From: Acidobacteriota bacterium
GTDB lineage: Bacteria; Acidobacteriota; UBA6911; JACOSC01
Assembly (NCBI GenBank): GCA_016179055.1
Contig: JACOSC010000075.1
Coordinates: 1 to 61,476 of the forward strand
Direction of reading: 5' to 3'
Length of the DNA stretch: 61,476 nt
Position numbers and translations under genes: made by a program. Each line of letters opens with the position of its first letter. The first letter of the stretch is position 1. A model generated the notes under the pieces. It saw nothing but the letters and a program-made list of their open reading frames with translations. It searched no databases and had not been told where the DNA came from. Shown in pieces: positions 27,846 to 36,170 of the stretch.

Positions 27846-28886
27846 CTAGGGTTTTTTAGCTACAATAACCGTATCCAACCAAGTATAGCCGTGTATCGGA
27901 CGGACCTCCGGCTCCGCAAAACCGGTTTCCTTTAGCCAGCCTACAATCTCGCTACTCGTGTAGGTGGCGCCCATCGTCATATTCAAGCTAAACAAAGCGG
28001 GGAGTAACGGTCCGGATTTATCTTCGTCAATCAATAGCTCCTGCACAAGCACAAGCCCGCCGGGTACCAACGCATCAAAAGATTTTCGTAGCATTAGTTG
28101 CGCTTCGGGGGGGCCAAAACCATGAATAAGGCCTGAAAGCAGGATAATGTCATGCCCCCAGCCATAAGAATCACGGAGGAAGTTGCAGGACCGAGTCCGT
28201 ACGCGACTACTCATGTCGGCTTGTCGGATTTGCTCATCGGCCAGAGTTGTGATTTCTGCGACATCAAGAACTAGGGCCTGCAAGTTCGGATAACGACGGC
28301 ACAATGCAATAGAGTAAGAACCGGCTCCCCCACCCACATCACAAAGCCGAGACCGTCCGCTTAAATCAATCATTTCGGCCAAGGCCACTGCTTGTCCTCC
28401 TACGGCAATGTTGTGCATTCCTCGCACCCATGTGCGATTGGCCTCCATGGCCTCCGCCTCGGAGCGGGAGTTTCGCGCACTCATCTCTCTTGGCCCGCGC
28501 TGTCCAGTTTGGACGGTCATGGCTAGTTCACCGAAACGCTCCCAAAGCTCATTAAAATGCATTACCAGATCTCCCTGATAGGCTGGACTAGTCTTAACCA
28601 AGTATTGTTGCGCGCTGGCGCAATTGTGGTAATGGAAGCCAATTTTTTTAACCAGACCCAGCGCACTGCATGCGATAAGCAGTTTTTCCATCCAGCGAGC
28701 TTGGGCGTTGCATTGCGCGGCCAGTTCGGTAACGGTAGACAAGCCGTTGGCCAAGTGCGTAAACACATTAAGCCTGATAGCCGCCATGAGCGTTCCGGCC
28801 TGCCAGTGCGCCGTCATGATGCGGTAAATCTCATGAATCGGATTGATGATTTCATCGGATGAGCCCACATTAATATCCGCGTCCAT
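27846..28886 (-). CDS. SAM-dependent O-methyltransferase (plant-type/acetylserotonin family)
   Basis: The 346-residue protein matches the two-domain COMT-like arrangement. An N-terminal winged-helix dimerisation domain (about 15-90) reads AIRLNVFTHLANGLSTVTELAAQC, then MEKLLIACSALGLVKK. The Rossmann domain has LCDVGGGAGSYSIALCRRYP (about 192-211, SAM motif I), VLDVAEI, DIILLSGLIHGFGPPEAQLML and LVLVQELLIDEDKSGPLLPALFSLNMTMGATYT-type sequence, of which parts are quoted. Related bacterial enzymes methylate small aromatic or polyketide substrates. The substrate is unknown and no biosynthetic cluster is adjacent. A GAGGT site lies 11 bases before the ATG. Confidence 0.85.
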   Translation of the reverse strand: MDADINVGSSDEIINPIHEIYRIMTAHWQAGTLMAAIRLNVFTHLANGLSTVTELAAQCNAQARWMEKLLIACSALGLVKKIGFHYHNCASAQQYLVKTSPAYQGDLVMHFNELWERFGELAMTVQTGQRGPREMSARNSRSEAEAMEANRTWVRGMHNIAVGGQAVALAEMIDLSGRSRLCDVGGGAGSYSIALCRRYPNLQALVLDVAEITTLADEQIRQADMSSRVRTRSCNFLRDSYGWGHDIILLSGLIHGFGPPEAQLMLRKSFDALVPGGLVLVQELLIDEDKSGPLLPALFSLNMTMGATYTSSEIVGWLKETGFAEPEVRPIHGYTWLDTVIVAKKP

Positions 28887-29078
28887 AGTCGGTTTTACCT
28901 CAGTACATAATTTTCCAATCTTTATTGCATGGGAGAATACCTTGAAATTAAGTCTTGCGCGTCAAGGTCGCACAGAGCCCCCTCATACATCGACAAAGAC
29001 ACAGGATTGCACCCACACATACCTCTCTAAATATACCGTTATTGACCCTAGCTAGACAATATAAATGTAGTAAACGGC

Positions 29079-29333
29079 TTGAATTCGATCATAAGAAATG
29101 CGACTTGTCCTATATAGATGAGAATTCTCAGCGAAACTATCCCTGACAGACGGATGATTTTATCATGGTTGGGGAGGCGCGTCTTGAGCGAATTCTCAGC
29201 TAAAATATCCCTGAAAGGGATGCGGTTAATAGCCGGGGGTGGAGCAGAGCGGAACCCCCGGTACCAAGGCCACCCCAAGACCTCGACCCTGAAAGGGTCG
29301 CAGTTAACCACCGTGGCCCAAATCTCCAGAGGC
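29079..29333. repeat. Left arm of the REP-associated transposase locus
   Basis: It starts with CTTGAATTCGATCATAAG, the same end as the family A elements. After it come CCCTGAAAGGGATGCGGTTAA, a hairpin with GGGGGT...ACCCCC-type arms (about 29233-29262), and CGACCCTGAAAGGGTCGCAG at about 29284-29303. The order (AATAGCC hairpin, then a CCCTGAAAGGG stem) equals that of the family A halves. The stretch 28887-29078 has no gene that I can support. Confidence 0.65.
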
Positions 29334-29785
29334 TCAGTCCCACAGATACCTCGCGTCGTACACGATCTCGTATTTTTCCAGAAGTTCCATCAGCCCCTCT
29401 TGAAACGTTTTCTTCCGGTGATGTTGCTTCTGTCGGGCAAAATAAGACATCAAGACGGGAACCTGGGACTTTCCGATCGAGAAACCCCCATACTCGTCTT
29501 GCCAGTGAAAACGAGCAAATTCCCGGCCGTTGGTCTTTTGCCACGCGGAAGAAGCTTTCTTTAATTCGCCCACTAAAGGCCTGAGCGCCACGTTTTTTGA
29601 TTGGGACATGAGCAGGGGAATGTGATTAGCCGACCGCCGGCGGCCAGAAGACGCGATTGTTGTGTTCTGGCTATTCCCCCAAAGTAGGCATAAAGATCAG
29701 CCTCCATTTCCGAGGGTATCCAGTTCTCGCGGTGCTTGGTAGAAAAGATCAGGTGAACCAGCAAACTGACCAACGTTTGTGCCAT
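29334..29785 (-). pseudogene. REP-associated tyrosine transposase (Y1_Tnp), frameshifted
   Basis: Two overlapping reading frames make one recognisable protein. The first gives MAQTLVSLLVHLIFSTKHRE, then PSEMEADLYAYFGGIARTQQSRLLAAGG, and the second (reached by one missing base near 29631-29636) gives ANHIPLLMSQSKNVALRP, ELKKASSAWQKT, FHWQDEYGGFSIGKSQV, YFARQKQHHRKKTFQEGLM and EIVYDARYLWD, the typical family C-terminus. The HUH metal-binding motif should read H-I-H; here it reads H-I-P. The frameshift plus this change argue for an inactive remnant. RAYTs move short palindromes by a single-strand mechanism. A GGAG site precedes the ATG. Confidence 0.85.
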
Positions 29786-30234
29786 CGCTTCCGCTCCTTA
29801 TTTATGTCGTGACTGCGACCCTTTCAGGGTCGGGATAGGGTGGGGGGGCCTTGTTTCCGTGGGTTTCACCCACGGCTATTAACCGCTGCCCTTTCAGGGC
29901 AGGCTGCGTGACCCAATAATAGAAAATACCGTAAGGCTGCCACCCAGCAGGCCAGGTGCGTGCCATACGCCTCCAACTCATTTCTGGCAAAGACGCCAAA
30001 GAAAATTCTTGAATCGAACACCACCTCCCCGTCCGAAACTTACCCATCGCCGGCACTGTGCAAACGCGTTTTTTTCGCCAGGATCCAGGCGTAATGGAAA
30101 AAGAGCGAAGCAGGCGGATCATCCCGCAGAATCGGTGGCTCAACCAGCCATTGAAGAAGTCCGACAAGAATGTAAGCCGGCAGGCCTGGGAGCGCCGGGC
30201 GCGTCATTAGGGAGACCAGTCTCAGTGTCGTGGC
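29786..30234. repeat. Right arm of the REP-associated transposase locus and repeat debris
   Basis: CTGCGACCCTTTCAGGGTCG at about 29814-29833, then a GTGGGTTTCACCCACGGCTATTAACC hairpin and GCCCTTTCAGGGC at about 29889-29901 are inverted relative to the left arm at 29233-29303. Bases near 30187-30197 hold a fragment of the family C core (CTGGGAGCGCCGG). No gene is supported; a minus-strand frame here gives FDSRIFFGVFARNELEA-type words but is interrupted. Confidence 0.6.
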
Positions 30235-30636
30235 TCATTCCAACTTTCGGTGAGTTTGTATGAAATCGACGATCTCTTTCAGAGAGGCGCCCGGCTGAAA
30301 GATGGCGTCGAGCCCCATGGCTTTAAGCTTGGGCACGTCAACGTCGGGGATGATTCCGCCTACCACCAGCCGAACGTCATCGAGCCCTTTTTCATGGCGA
30401 AGTTCTAAAATGCGGGAGCAGACGTGCATGTGTGCACCGGACAGTATCGAGAGGCCAATCACATCTACGTCCTCCTGCAAGGCTGCCTGAATAATTTGAT
30501 CGGGCGTCTGCCGTAAACCCGTATAGACGACCTCCATGCCGGCATCTCTCAGCGCGCGCGCGATCACCTTCGCCCCGCGATCATGGCCATCAAGTCCGGG
30601 CTTAGCTACCAATACTCGAATCTTTCTTTCCGTCAT
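30235..30636 (-). CDS. Cobalamin-binding protein, methylmalonyl-CoA mutase small/C-terminal domain type
   Basis: The 133-residue protein is a stand-alone B12-binding domain. It has [23 protein letters not shown] with the DxHxxG motif supplying the lower histidine ligand to cobalt (His17), then [10 protein letters not shown] and [26 protein letters not shown], the conserved SxL and GG contacts. In split methylmalonyl-CoA or isobutyryl-CoA type mutases this is the small subunit. No catalytic large subunit is in the window, so its partner must lie elsewhere. A GAGG ribosome binding site precedes the ATG. Confidence 0.9.
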   Translation of the reverse strand: MTERKIRVLVAKPGLDGHDRGAKVIARALRDAGMEVVYTGLRQTPDQIIQAALQEDVDVIGLSILSGAHMHVCSRILELRHEKGLDDVRLVVGGIIPDVDVPKLKAMGLDAIFQPGASLKEIVDFIQTHRKLE

Positions 30637-30729
30637 GGTCCATCCTCAACGTTTTTCAAGAAAATAGACGATACCATACCGGTTGGCGTGTGACAAGGGA
30701 AGATGGTTGGAAGAAACGTATTTACCTTC

Positions 30730-30923
30730 GTAACCGTTCAGGGGGTCTGATGAATACAGAACCGGGAGCGGTAGCGACCGGGTCGGCACGTTGTTGTCAT
30801 CGCTCATGTATCATTCCGAGCTCGGGAGAATACATGATCGCTGACAGTTGTCGCCAGGCGCGCACCCGGTCGCTACCGCTCCCGGTTCTGTATCAGTGCC
30901 GCCTCCATGGGCTGAGCAGATAC
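30730..30923. repeat. Family D element with a perfect 29 bp inverted repeat, copy 2
   Basis: The element runs between GTAACCGTTCAGGGGG and GGGCTGAGCAGATAC. Inside it, bases 30755-30783 and 30864-30892 are perfect inverted copies of 29 bp (arms contain GAACCGGGAGCGGTAGCGAC), separated by 80 bp. The GAGCGGTAGC..ACCGGGT words also occur at 27740. The element lies between the B12 protein gene and the cytochrome-porin gene and could form a long hairpin in RNA. Confidence 0.75.
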
Positions 30924-30987
30924 AAATATTCCGTTACAGAATCTTAACTACATCCCTCCGAATAAGGGCCATGATTATAGGGACTTT

Positions 30988-32244
30988 TCACTTAATGAAT
31001 ATGAAGCGCACCTGGAAGGCGTCATCTTTTCGATTGGGACCCACAGGAAATCTCGCGTCCTTGTGCTGATACTCCGCAATGAACTGGAGGCCATTTTGAA
31101 TGGGCACATTGGCAAAAGTCGTAAGACCCCATAAGTCGTTATTTTTTTTGTCACGCGCCCGGTCGAACCAGTCATAGCGGAGACCAGCCGTCACGTAATC
31201 ATTGATGGGCACATCCACTTCCGCGAACGCCCCACGGCTGGTGAAGGTGTCCTTCGTCACCGTATGGTCACGACCGCTTTGGAAGCCGCCGAGTAGGTGC
31301 AGTTGCTTGGCGATCGGATAACTCCCATAAATCGCCACGCGGTCAAAATTATTCCTAAAAAACCCGGCGACCGAATTCACACCATTTATGGGTAGGCCTA
31401 AATTCCCATGATAGTAGTACACCGAAATGGCCCCGCCCTGCTCATGGATTATTTGGTTGAAGAACATTTGAACGTCGGGCGTGTTGTGCGCCGGTGTCAC
31501 TGTAGCCTTGTTGAGTACCCCTCCCTGAGCGGCAAAAGGCTTTAGTACCCCATCTTCCTCGCGCAGCAAGAGGCCATTGAACATGGTCACGCGAAACGAG
31601 GTTCGGCCATAATCAACTCCAACCTCGGCGCCGGCTTGATCAAAATTCCACGGCGTAAAGAAAGTCGGTTGAGTAAAGTTTGCACCATTAGTTTGGAAAA
31701 AAGGTCGGGAGAGTGAAACGGGACGGTCGGAGGCCCCATAACCTTCGAAGGGATGGAAAATGCCGACTCTGCCGCCGACGAACATCTTGGAATCGCCGCG
31801 GCTGGCCCGTATGTACGCGTTTTCGATTTCAGCATGATCTTCCGGCAAGTAAGATAACTCCACGAGAGAGGAGAAATACTTACCCCATGAGCCGGTCACC
31901 GGATAGACCGTCAACTCGTGGAAAGTCAGCCGATTATTGCGACTTGATACAAGTCCTCTGCTCATTCGATTGGCGTCATATCTTGCCTGTATGCGACCCG
32001 AAAAATAATCGCCAAGATCAAAAGTCTTCGCTTCCGGCTTGCCGATTTCATCGGGTAGTCGGAAACCGGCGGCACGGAACTTAAAGCCGACTTCATTCAG
32101 CTTGGGTATTGTCGTATGGCAGAAAGCACATTCTACGCCGAGTTTACGCGCGAAATTAGGCATCGCCATTGTATTGTCATTGCCTATAAGAATGACCGCC
32201 GTTAGAAACAAGAACAACGATATTATTACTTGGGATCTTCTCAT
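30988..32244 (-). CDS. Monoheme cytochrome-porin fusion (Cyc2-like)
   Basis: The 418-residue product has a signal peptide (about 1-27, ending TMA|MP). It then shows MPNFARKLGVECAFCHTTIP followed by KLNEVGFKFRAAGF: a single CxxCH (C39, C42, H43) inside a sequence pattern close to Cyc2-type fused cytochrome-porins, in which one c-type heme domain leads into an outer-membrane beta-barrel. The rest, about 75-418, is rich in alternating polar/aromatic strands (for example GRIQARYDANRM, FSSLVELSYL, AEVGVDYGRTSFRVTMFNG, AGLRYDWFDRA, QFIAEYQHKD) as expected for a porin. Cyc2 proteins oxidise Fe(II) at the surface. Here function is inferred; related fusions occur in non-iron oxidisers. GAGAGG precedes the ATG. 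Confidence 0.75.
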   Translation of the reverse strand: MRRSQVIISLFLFLTAVILIGNDNTMAMPNFARKLGVECAFCHTTIPKLNEVGFKFRAAGFRLPDEIGKPEAKTFDLGDYFSGRIQARYDANRMSRGLVSSRNNRLTFHELTVYPVTGSWGKYFSSLVELSYLPEDHAEIENAYIRASRGDSKMFVGGRVGIFHPFEGYGASDRPVSLSRPFFQTNGANFTQPTFFTPWNFDQAGAEVGVDYGRTSFRVTMFNGLLLREEDGVLKPFAAQGGVLNKATVTPAHNTPDVQMFFNQIIHEQGGAISVYYYHGNLGLPINGVNSVAGFFRNNFDRVAIYGSYPIAKQLHLLGGFQSGRDHTVTKDTFTSRGAFAEVDVPINDYVTAGLRYDWFDRARDKKNNDLWGLTTFANVPIQNGLQFIAEYQHKDARFPVGPNRKDDAFQVRFIFIK

Positions 32245-32513
32245 TTTTGGTATCCTCTCAATTGAAGGGGGAAACGCCTATGGCGATTGCCACGACGCCC
32301 CCCAAGTTTAGCTCTTTTGTCGGCTCACGGATCAGGTCCGCGAGACTTGGCCCTTGATCAGCGCCGCTGATCCGGTCATAGACCTATTGCTAGAAACTGA
32401 CGCTCAATTTTTTTCGCCGTCGCTACCCGGGTCAAGAACGTATCCCGCTCCCGAAAGTTCGACGGCAACCACACACTCTCTGAAGACCGACGCTTGAATT
32501 CTCCGGGGCACGC

Positions 32514-33659
32514 CTAGCGGGCGGCTTTCTTGCGGACGAAGGCCGGGATGTCGTGCGCATCGTGCAAATACGTATTAATTCCGTCACTCTCGGGTATGCC
32601 ATATTCCCGGTCCAGACGAATCGGCTCAATCACCGGCAGCACTTTGTTTCGAGCCGCCGCGGACACCGCCTTAAGCTCTTGCGGCCGTTCGAAACCGGTG
32701 GCGATGACCGTAATCTTTATCTTATCGCCAAGCTTCTCATCAAAGACGGCGCCAAAAATTATATGAGCTTCCGGATGCGCGGCCTCGTGGATAATGCTCA
32801 GCGCCTCATTGACCTCGTGTAGCGATAAACTCTCCCGGCTTCCCGAAACATTGACCAGCACACCTTTCGCCCCGCGAATCGAGGATTCCTCCAGCAATGG
32901 GCTGGCAATCACCTTTTGTACCGCCTCGGTGGCGCGGTTCTCACCTGATCCCATGCCGGTACCCATCAACGCAATTCCCATGTCGCACATTACGGTCTTA
33001 ACGTCTTGGAAGTCGACGTTGATCACACCGGGCACCAGAATCAGGTCAGATATGCCTTGCACGGCTTGGCGTAGCACATCATCTGCAATGCGAAACGCCT
33101 CCGCCAAACTGGTCCCGCGCTCCACCGTGCCGAGCAGTCGTTCGTTAGGAATCGTAATCACGGTATCGGCCCGCTCCTTTAGTTCTCTTAAGCCTTCCTC
33201 GGCATGGGCCAGGCGCTTCTTGCCTTCAAAATTAAAAGGACGGGTGACCACGGCGACGGTCAAGGCGTTCATTTCGGCGGCCAGATTCGCAATAATCGGG
33301 GCCGCGCCGGTCCCGGTTCCGCCGCCTAATCCGGCCGTGATAAAAACCATATCGGCGCCTTCCAAAAGCTCAAGAATTTTTTCCGTGTCTTCCAAGGCCG
33401 CCCGTTTGCCGATTTCAGGATTTGAACCGGTTCCCCGTCCGCGCGTCAACTTGGCGCCAAGCTGCAAGCGCGTCGGCGCCAAGGAATCTCTCAGCGCCTG
33501 CATGTCGGTGTTGGCCGAAATGAAATCGACGCCTTCGATCCCGGCCTCGATCATGCGATTGATGGAGTTGCCGCCCCCGCCTCCGACGCCTATGACTTTG
33601 ATTCGGGCTTCGCTCAAGCTCCCATCGTCCATCGAAATTTTTATTCCATTCTCACCCAT
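32514..33659 (-). CDS. ftsZ: Cell division protein FtsZ
   Basis: FtsZ is the GTPase that forms the division ring. The 381-residue protein has [18 protein letters not shown], the tubulin signature [10 protein letters not shown], and a T7-type [12 protein letters not shown] conserved C-terminal peptide, [10 protein letters not shown], would bind FtsA. An ATG at 33659 is chosen because AGGAGG lies five bases upstream, better than the GTG three bases earlier. ftsZ is the last gene of the minus-strand dcw cluster. The bases 32245-32513 downstream contain a GATCAGC-GCC-GCTGATC stem at 32356-32372 but no T tract. Confidence 0.98.
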   Translation of the reverse strand: MGENGIKISMDDGSLSEARIKVIGVGGGGGNSINRMIEAGIEGVDFISANTDMQALRDSLAPTRLQLGAKLTRGRGTGSNPEIGKRAALEDTEKILELLEGADMVFITAGLGGGTGTGAAPIIANLAAEMNALTVAVVTRPFNFEGKKRLAHAEEGLRELKERADTVITIPNERLLGTVERGTSLAEAFRIADDVLRQAVQGISDLILVPGVINVDFQDVKTVMCDMGIALMGTGMGSGENRATEAVQKVIASPLLEESSIRGAKGVLVNVSGSRESLSLHEVNEALSIIHEAAHPEAHIIFGAVFDEKLGDKIKITVIATGFERPQELKAVSAAARNKVLPVIEPIRLDREYGIPESDGINTYLHDAHDIPAFVRKKAAR

Positions 33660-33734
33660 CACTACCTCCTATGTTTTACCCGTTAGCTGTCAGCCGGCCA
33701 TTTCCGGTCCCCAACTGCCGATTGCTGGAGTCAA

Positions 33735-34997
33735 TTAAAAAAGCATGCTGCGTAACCACTCGCGTGCCTCTGCCACGGCGTGCGGCACAAACCTTACAAC
33801 CTTATGCCCATTCCCCTCGCTACGCGGCGGCTGCACGGTAGAGTTAAACCCATGACGAACCAAACCCACGGCCGTGGCGTACATCGGCTGCAGCCAGTCG
33901 GACGAGAGCGTAGAGACGTTATTCTGATCGAGAATGCACCCGCGCCGCGCAGTCATCCCCAACACCTGCTCGCTGAGTTCCACCATTCCGCTCAGCAGCG
34001 AACCGCCGCCGGTCAACACCACACCGGCGGTCAGTTGTTTGCTCAGCCCGGTCCGCTCCACTTCCTCACGCACAAACTCCAAGATTTCTTCGGCGCGTGG
34101 CTGGACTATCTCATAGATTAATTCCCGTGCTACCGGCCGTGAAGGGCGTCCGCCGACTCCCGACACTTCGATCATTTCGCCTTTGCCTATCGAGGTGGCT
34201 ATCGCCGAACCGAATTCTCGCTTGATACGCTCGGCCTCCTGGATCGGCGTGCATAATCCCACGGCCAAGTCGCGCGTAAAGTTGTCGCCGCCGACCGGCA
34301 ATATGGCGGAATGCCAAACTGTCCCGCGGTAGAAAACCGCCAGATCCGTGGTCCCGCCGCCAATGTCCACGATCAGGCAACCCAGCTCCTTTTCATCTTG
34401 GGTCAGGACCGCTTCCGCCGCGGCCAACTGCTGCAGCACCAGATTGGTTACCATGAGACCGCAGCGGTTAATCGCCGTCACGATATTCTGCGCTGCGGTG
34501 ATCGAGGCCGTGATGATATGAACATTCACTTCCAGGCGACTGCCGGTCATCCCCAAGGGATCGGTAATGCCTTCGTCGCCATCCACACTAAAACACTGCG
34601 GAAGGATATGAATTATTTCTTTGTCCGCCGGCAAGCTGATCGCCCGCGCCGCTTCAACCACGCGTTTGACGTCGTCTACAGAGATCTCGTGGTTGCGCCC
34701 CTTGGTGGGTATGAGTCCACGGTTATTGAAGCCGCGCACATGGCCGCCTGATAAGCCGACAAACGCCGACTCCATCGCCACGCCGGCCTGCGTCTCGGCC
34801 TCGGCCATTACCTTTTTTACCGCGCATACTACCGCTTCCAAGTTGATCACCACACCTTTGCGTAAGCCGTGGCACTCGGTACTGGCGGCGCCCACAAACT
34901 CAAGGCTATTGGACCCGTTAATCTTACCGATAAATGCGCTGACTTTGGTGCTGCCTATATCAATTCCCGAGATGATTCTTTCTTTTTTCTTTGCCAT
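33735..34997 (-). CDS. ftsA: Cell division protein FtsA
   Basis: FtsA is the actin-like membrane tether for FtsZ. The 420-residue protein opens MAKKKERIISGIDIGSTKVS and has LGCLIVDIGGGTTDLAVFYRG, TPIQEAERIK, VVLTGGGSLLSGM, the ATPase-fold motifs, and a C-terminal amphipathic tail AREWLRSMLF. The frame is open for another 62 codons upstream, but that part lies in and next to a family B repeat; the ATG at 34997 follows AAGAGG and matches the family. It sits between ftsQ and ftsZ. Confidence 0.97.
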   Translation of the reverse strand: MAKKKERIISGIDIGSTKVSAFIGKINGSNSLEFVGAASTECHGLRKGVVINLEAVVCAVKKVMAEAETQAGVAMESAFVGLSGGHVRGFNNRGLIPTKGRNHEISVDDVKRVVEAARAISLPADKEIIHILPQCFSVDGDEGITDPLGMTGSRLEVNVHIITASITAAQNIVTAINRCGLMVTNLVLQQLAAAEAVLTQDEKELGCLIVDIGGGTTDLAVFYRGTVWHSAILPVGGDNFTRDLAVGLCTPIQEAERIKREFGSAIATSIGKGEMIEVSGVGGRPSRPVARELIYEIVQPRAEEILEFVREEVERTGLSKQLTAGVVLTGGGSLLSGMVELSEQVLGMTARRGCILDQNNVSTLSSDWLQPMYATAVGLVRHGFNSTVQPPRSEGNGHKVVRFVPHAVAEAREWLRSMLF

Positions 34998-35095
34998 AAT
35001 AAACCTCTTAATCCAAAAACTCATAGGGGTGTACCGCCGGTCCCTCGCCGCGTTAGTCGGTTGGAGAACAGCGACATCATTTTCTGAATAAATTC

Positions 35096-35279
35096 GTAAC
35101 TGTTCACGGGGGTCGGGGATCGGGCAATATTTCTTGGATATCATTTCCAAAGACTTCCGCAATCCGTTAAGCATCCGTCCCACTACCCAATCTCTAAATC
35201 ACGATAATTTATAACAGTCATCGGTACCACCGGGACCTTGGCTCCTGATCCCTGACCCCCGATCCCCGTGAACAGTTAC
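35096..35279. repeat. Family B palindromic element, copy 2, between ftsQ and ftsA
   Basis: It runs from GTAACTGTTCACGGGG to CCCCGTGAACAGTTAC, the same perfect 16 bp inverted ends as the copy at 7289-7470. The core shares CCAAAGACTTCCGCAATCCG and AATCACGATAATT-type words. It ends six bases before the ftsQ stop (35286-35288), so it lies inside the dcw transcript and could fold into a long RNA hairpin there. Confidence 0.85.
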
Positions 35280-35285
35280 ATAAAT

Positions 35286-36170
35286 TCATGGGGTCTGGGC
35301 CGGCACAAATACGACTTGATCCTCAAACCGCAGATCAACGGCCTCGATACGCCCATGGGTTTCTTTCAATTTCAGGTATTCGTTCATGTGCGCGCTGAAA
35401 TTCATATAACGTTGCAGGAAATCTTTATCACCCAAATGAACGACCACCGGATCGTTCATCGGCAGAAAGACCGGGTCATCGAGCCGGCTCACATCTATTT
35501 CAGAAATATTTTTAGAATGTTTGACCTCTGCAGAATCCAGCGCTTCAACAATATTGAAAAAGAGCGCAGCGCGCGGCTTGTTCTCTGCCAAATAATTCCC
35601 TTGGTCCGGCGCCAATAGCCCTTTCAAAATTGGTAGATCAAACTTCCCATAACTCGGACCATATTTCCCCAGCAGCCTGCCCTCGCGGTCGACCAGTGTT
35701 AACACCCCCCCGACCATTCCAACCGCTCTAGGAACGCGCTCGACGACCTGCACGATGAGACGGCCCGGCAACACGCGCCGTATCTCGGCACGCTGGATCC
35801 AGGTTTCCGTCTCCAGCCGCGTCTGCAACCGTTTTAAATCAACCCGCAAGACCGCTCCTGGAAATTCATTGCGAATAATGGCCCCTAAGGCGGAGCTTTC
35901 CATAAAGTGATTGCCGGCGATGCTGATATCGGTAATTTCAAAGCGATCCGAAACATAGGCGTGATTGAAAATCTTCCAAAAGAAAAAAACGCCGGCGGCG
36001 AGCAACAGAAGTTTTAAACAGGCAATCAACAGCCGCGTCGCCGGCCCGGCGAATTGCCGCGTCTGACGGATGGAGCGGCTGTTCGAGCGCTTGAGCGGGG
36101 CATCGGCCTCAAGGGCGCGCTCCAGCCACGCGCTCTCGCGCAGCGTCCTGGCGCCCGGTTTTACTTCCAT
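35286..36170 (-). CDS. ftsQ: Cell division protein FtsQ
   Basis: FtsQ links FtsL/FtsB and peptidoglycan synthases at the septum. The ~294-residue protein has a cytosolic basic N-terminus, one membrane helix (LLIACLKLLLLAAGVFFFW), and then a POTRA-type domain ITDISIAGNHFMESSALGAII followed by the FtsQ domain RLETETWIQRAEIRRVLPGRLIVQVVERVPRAV. The ATG at 36170 overlaps the end of murB by 10 bases and follows an AGGAGGAAG site, which decides the start. No ddl gene intervenes between murB and ftsQ. Confidence 0.93.
   Translation of the reverse strand: MEVKPGARTLRESAWLERALEADAPLKRSNSRSIRQTRQFAGPATRLLIACLKLLLLAAGVFFFWKIFNHAYVSDRFEITDISIAGNHFMESSALGAIIRNEFPGAVLRVDLKRLQTRLETETWIQRAEIRRVLPGRLIVQVVERVPRAVGMVGGVLTLVDREGRLLGKYGPSYGKFDLPILKGLLAPDQGNYLAENKPRAALFFNIVEALDSAEVKHSKNISEIDVSRLDDPVFLPMNDPVVVHLGDKDFLQRYMNFSAHMNEYLKLKETHGRIEAVDLRFEDQVVFVPAQTP

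Noticed and set aside
29802-30167. 121-residue minus-strand frame in the right arm of the transposase locus
   Set aside because: It reads through palindromic repeat arms and matches no family. Another frame gives FDSRIFFGVFARNELEA but has stops.
32356-32372. GATCAGC-GCC-GCTGATC stem after ftsZ as a terminator
   Set aside because: No T tract follows on the minus strand, so intrinsic termination is not supported.
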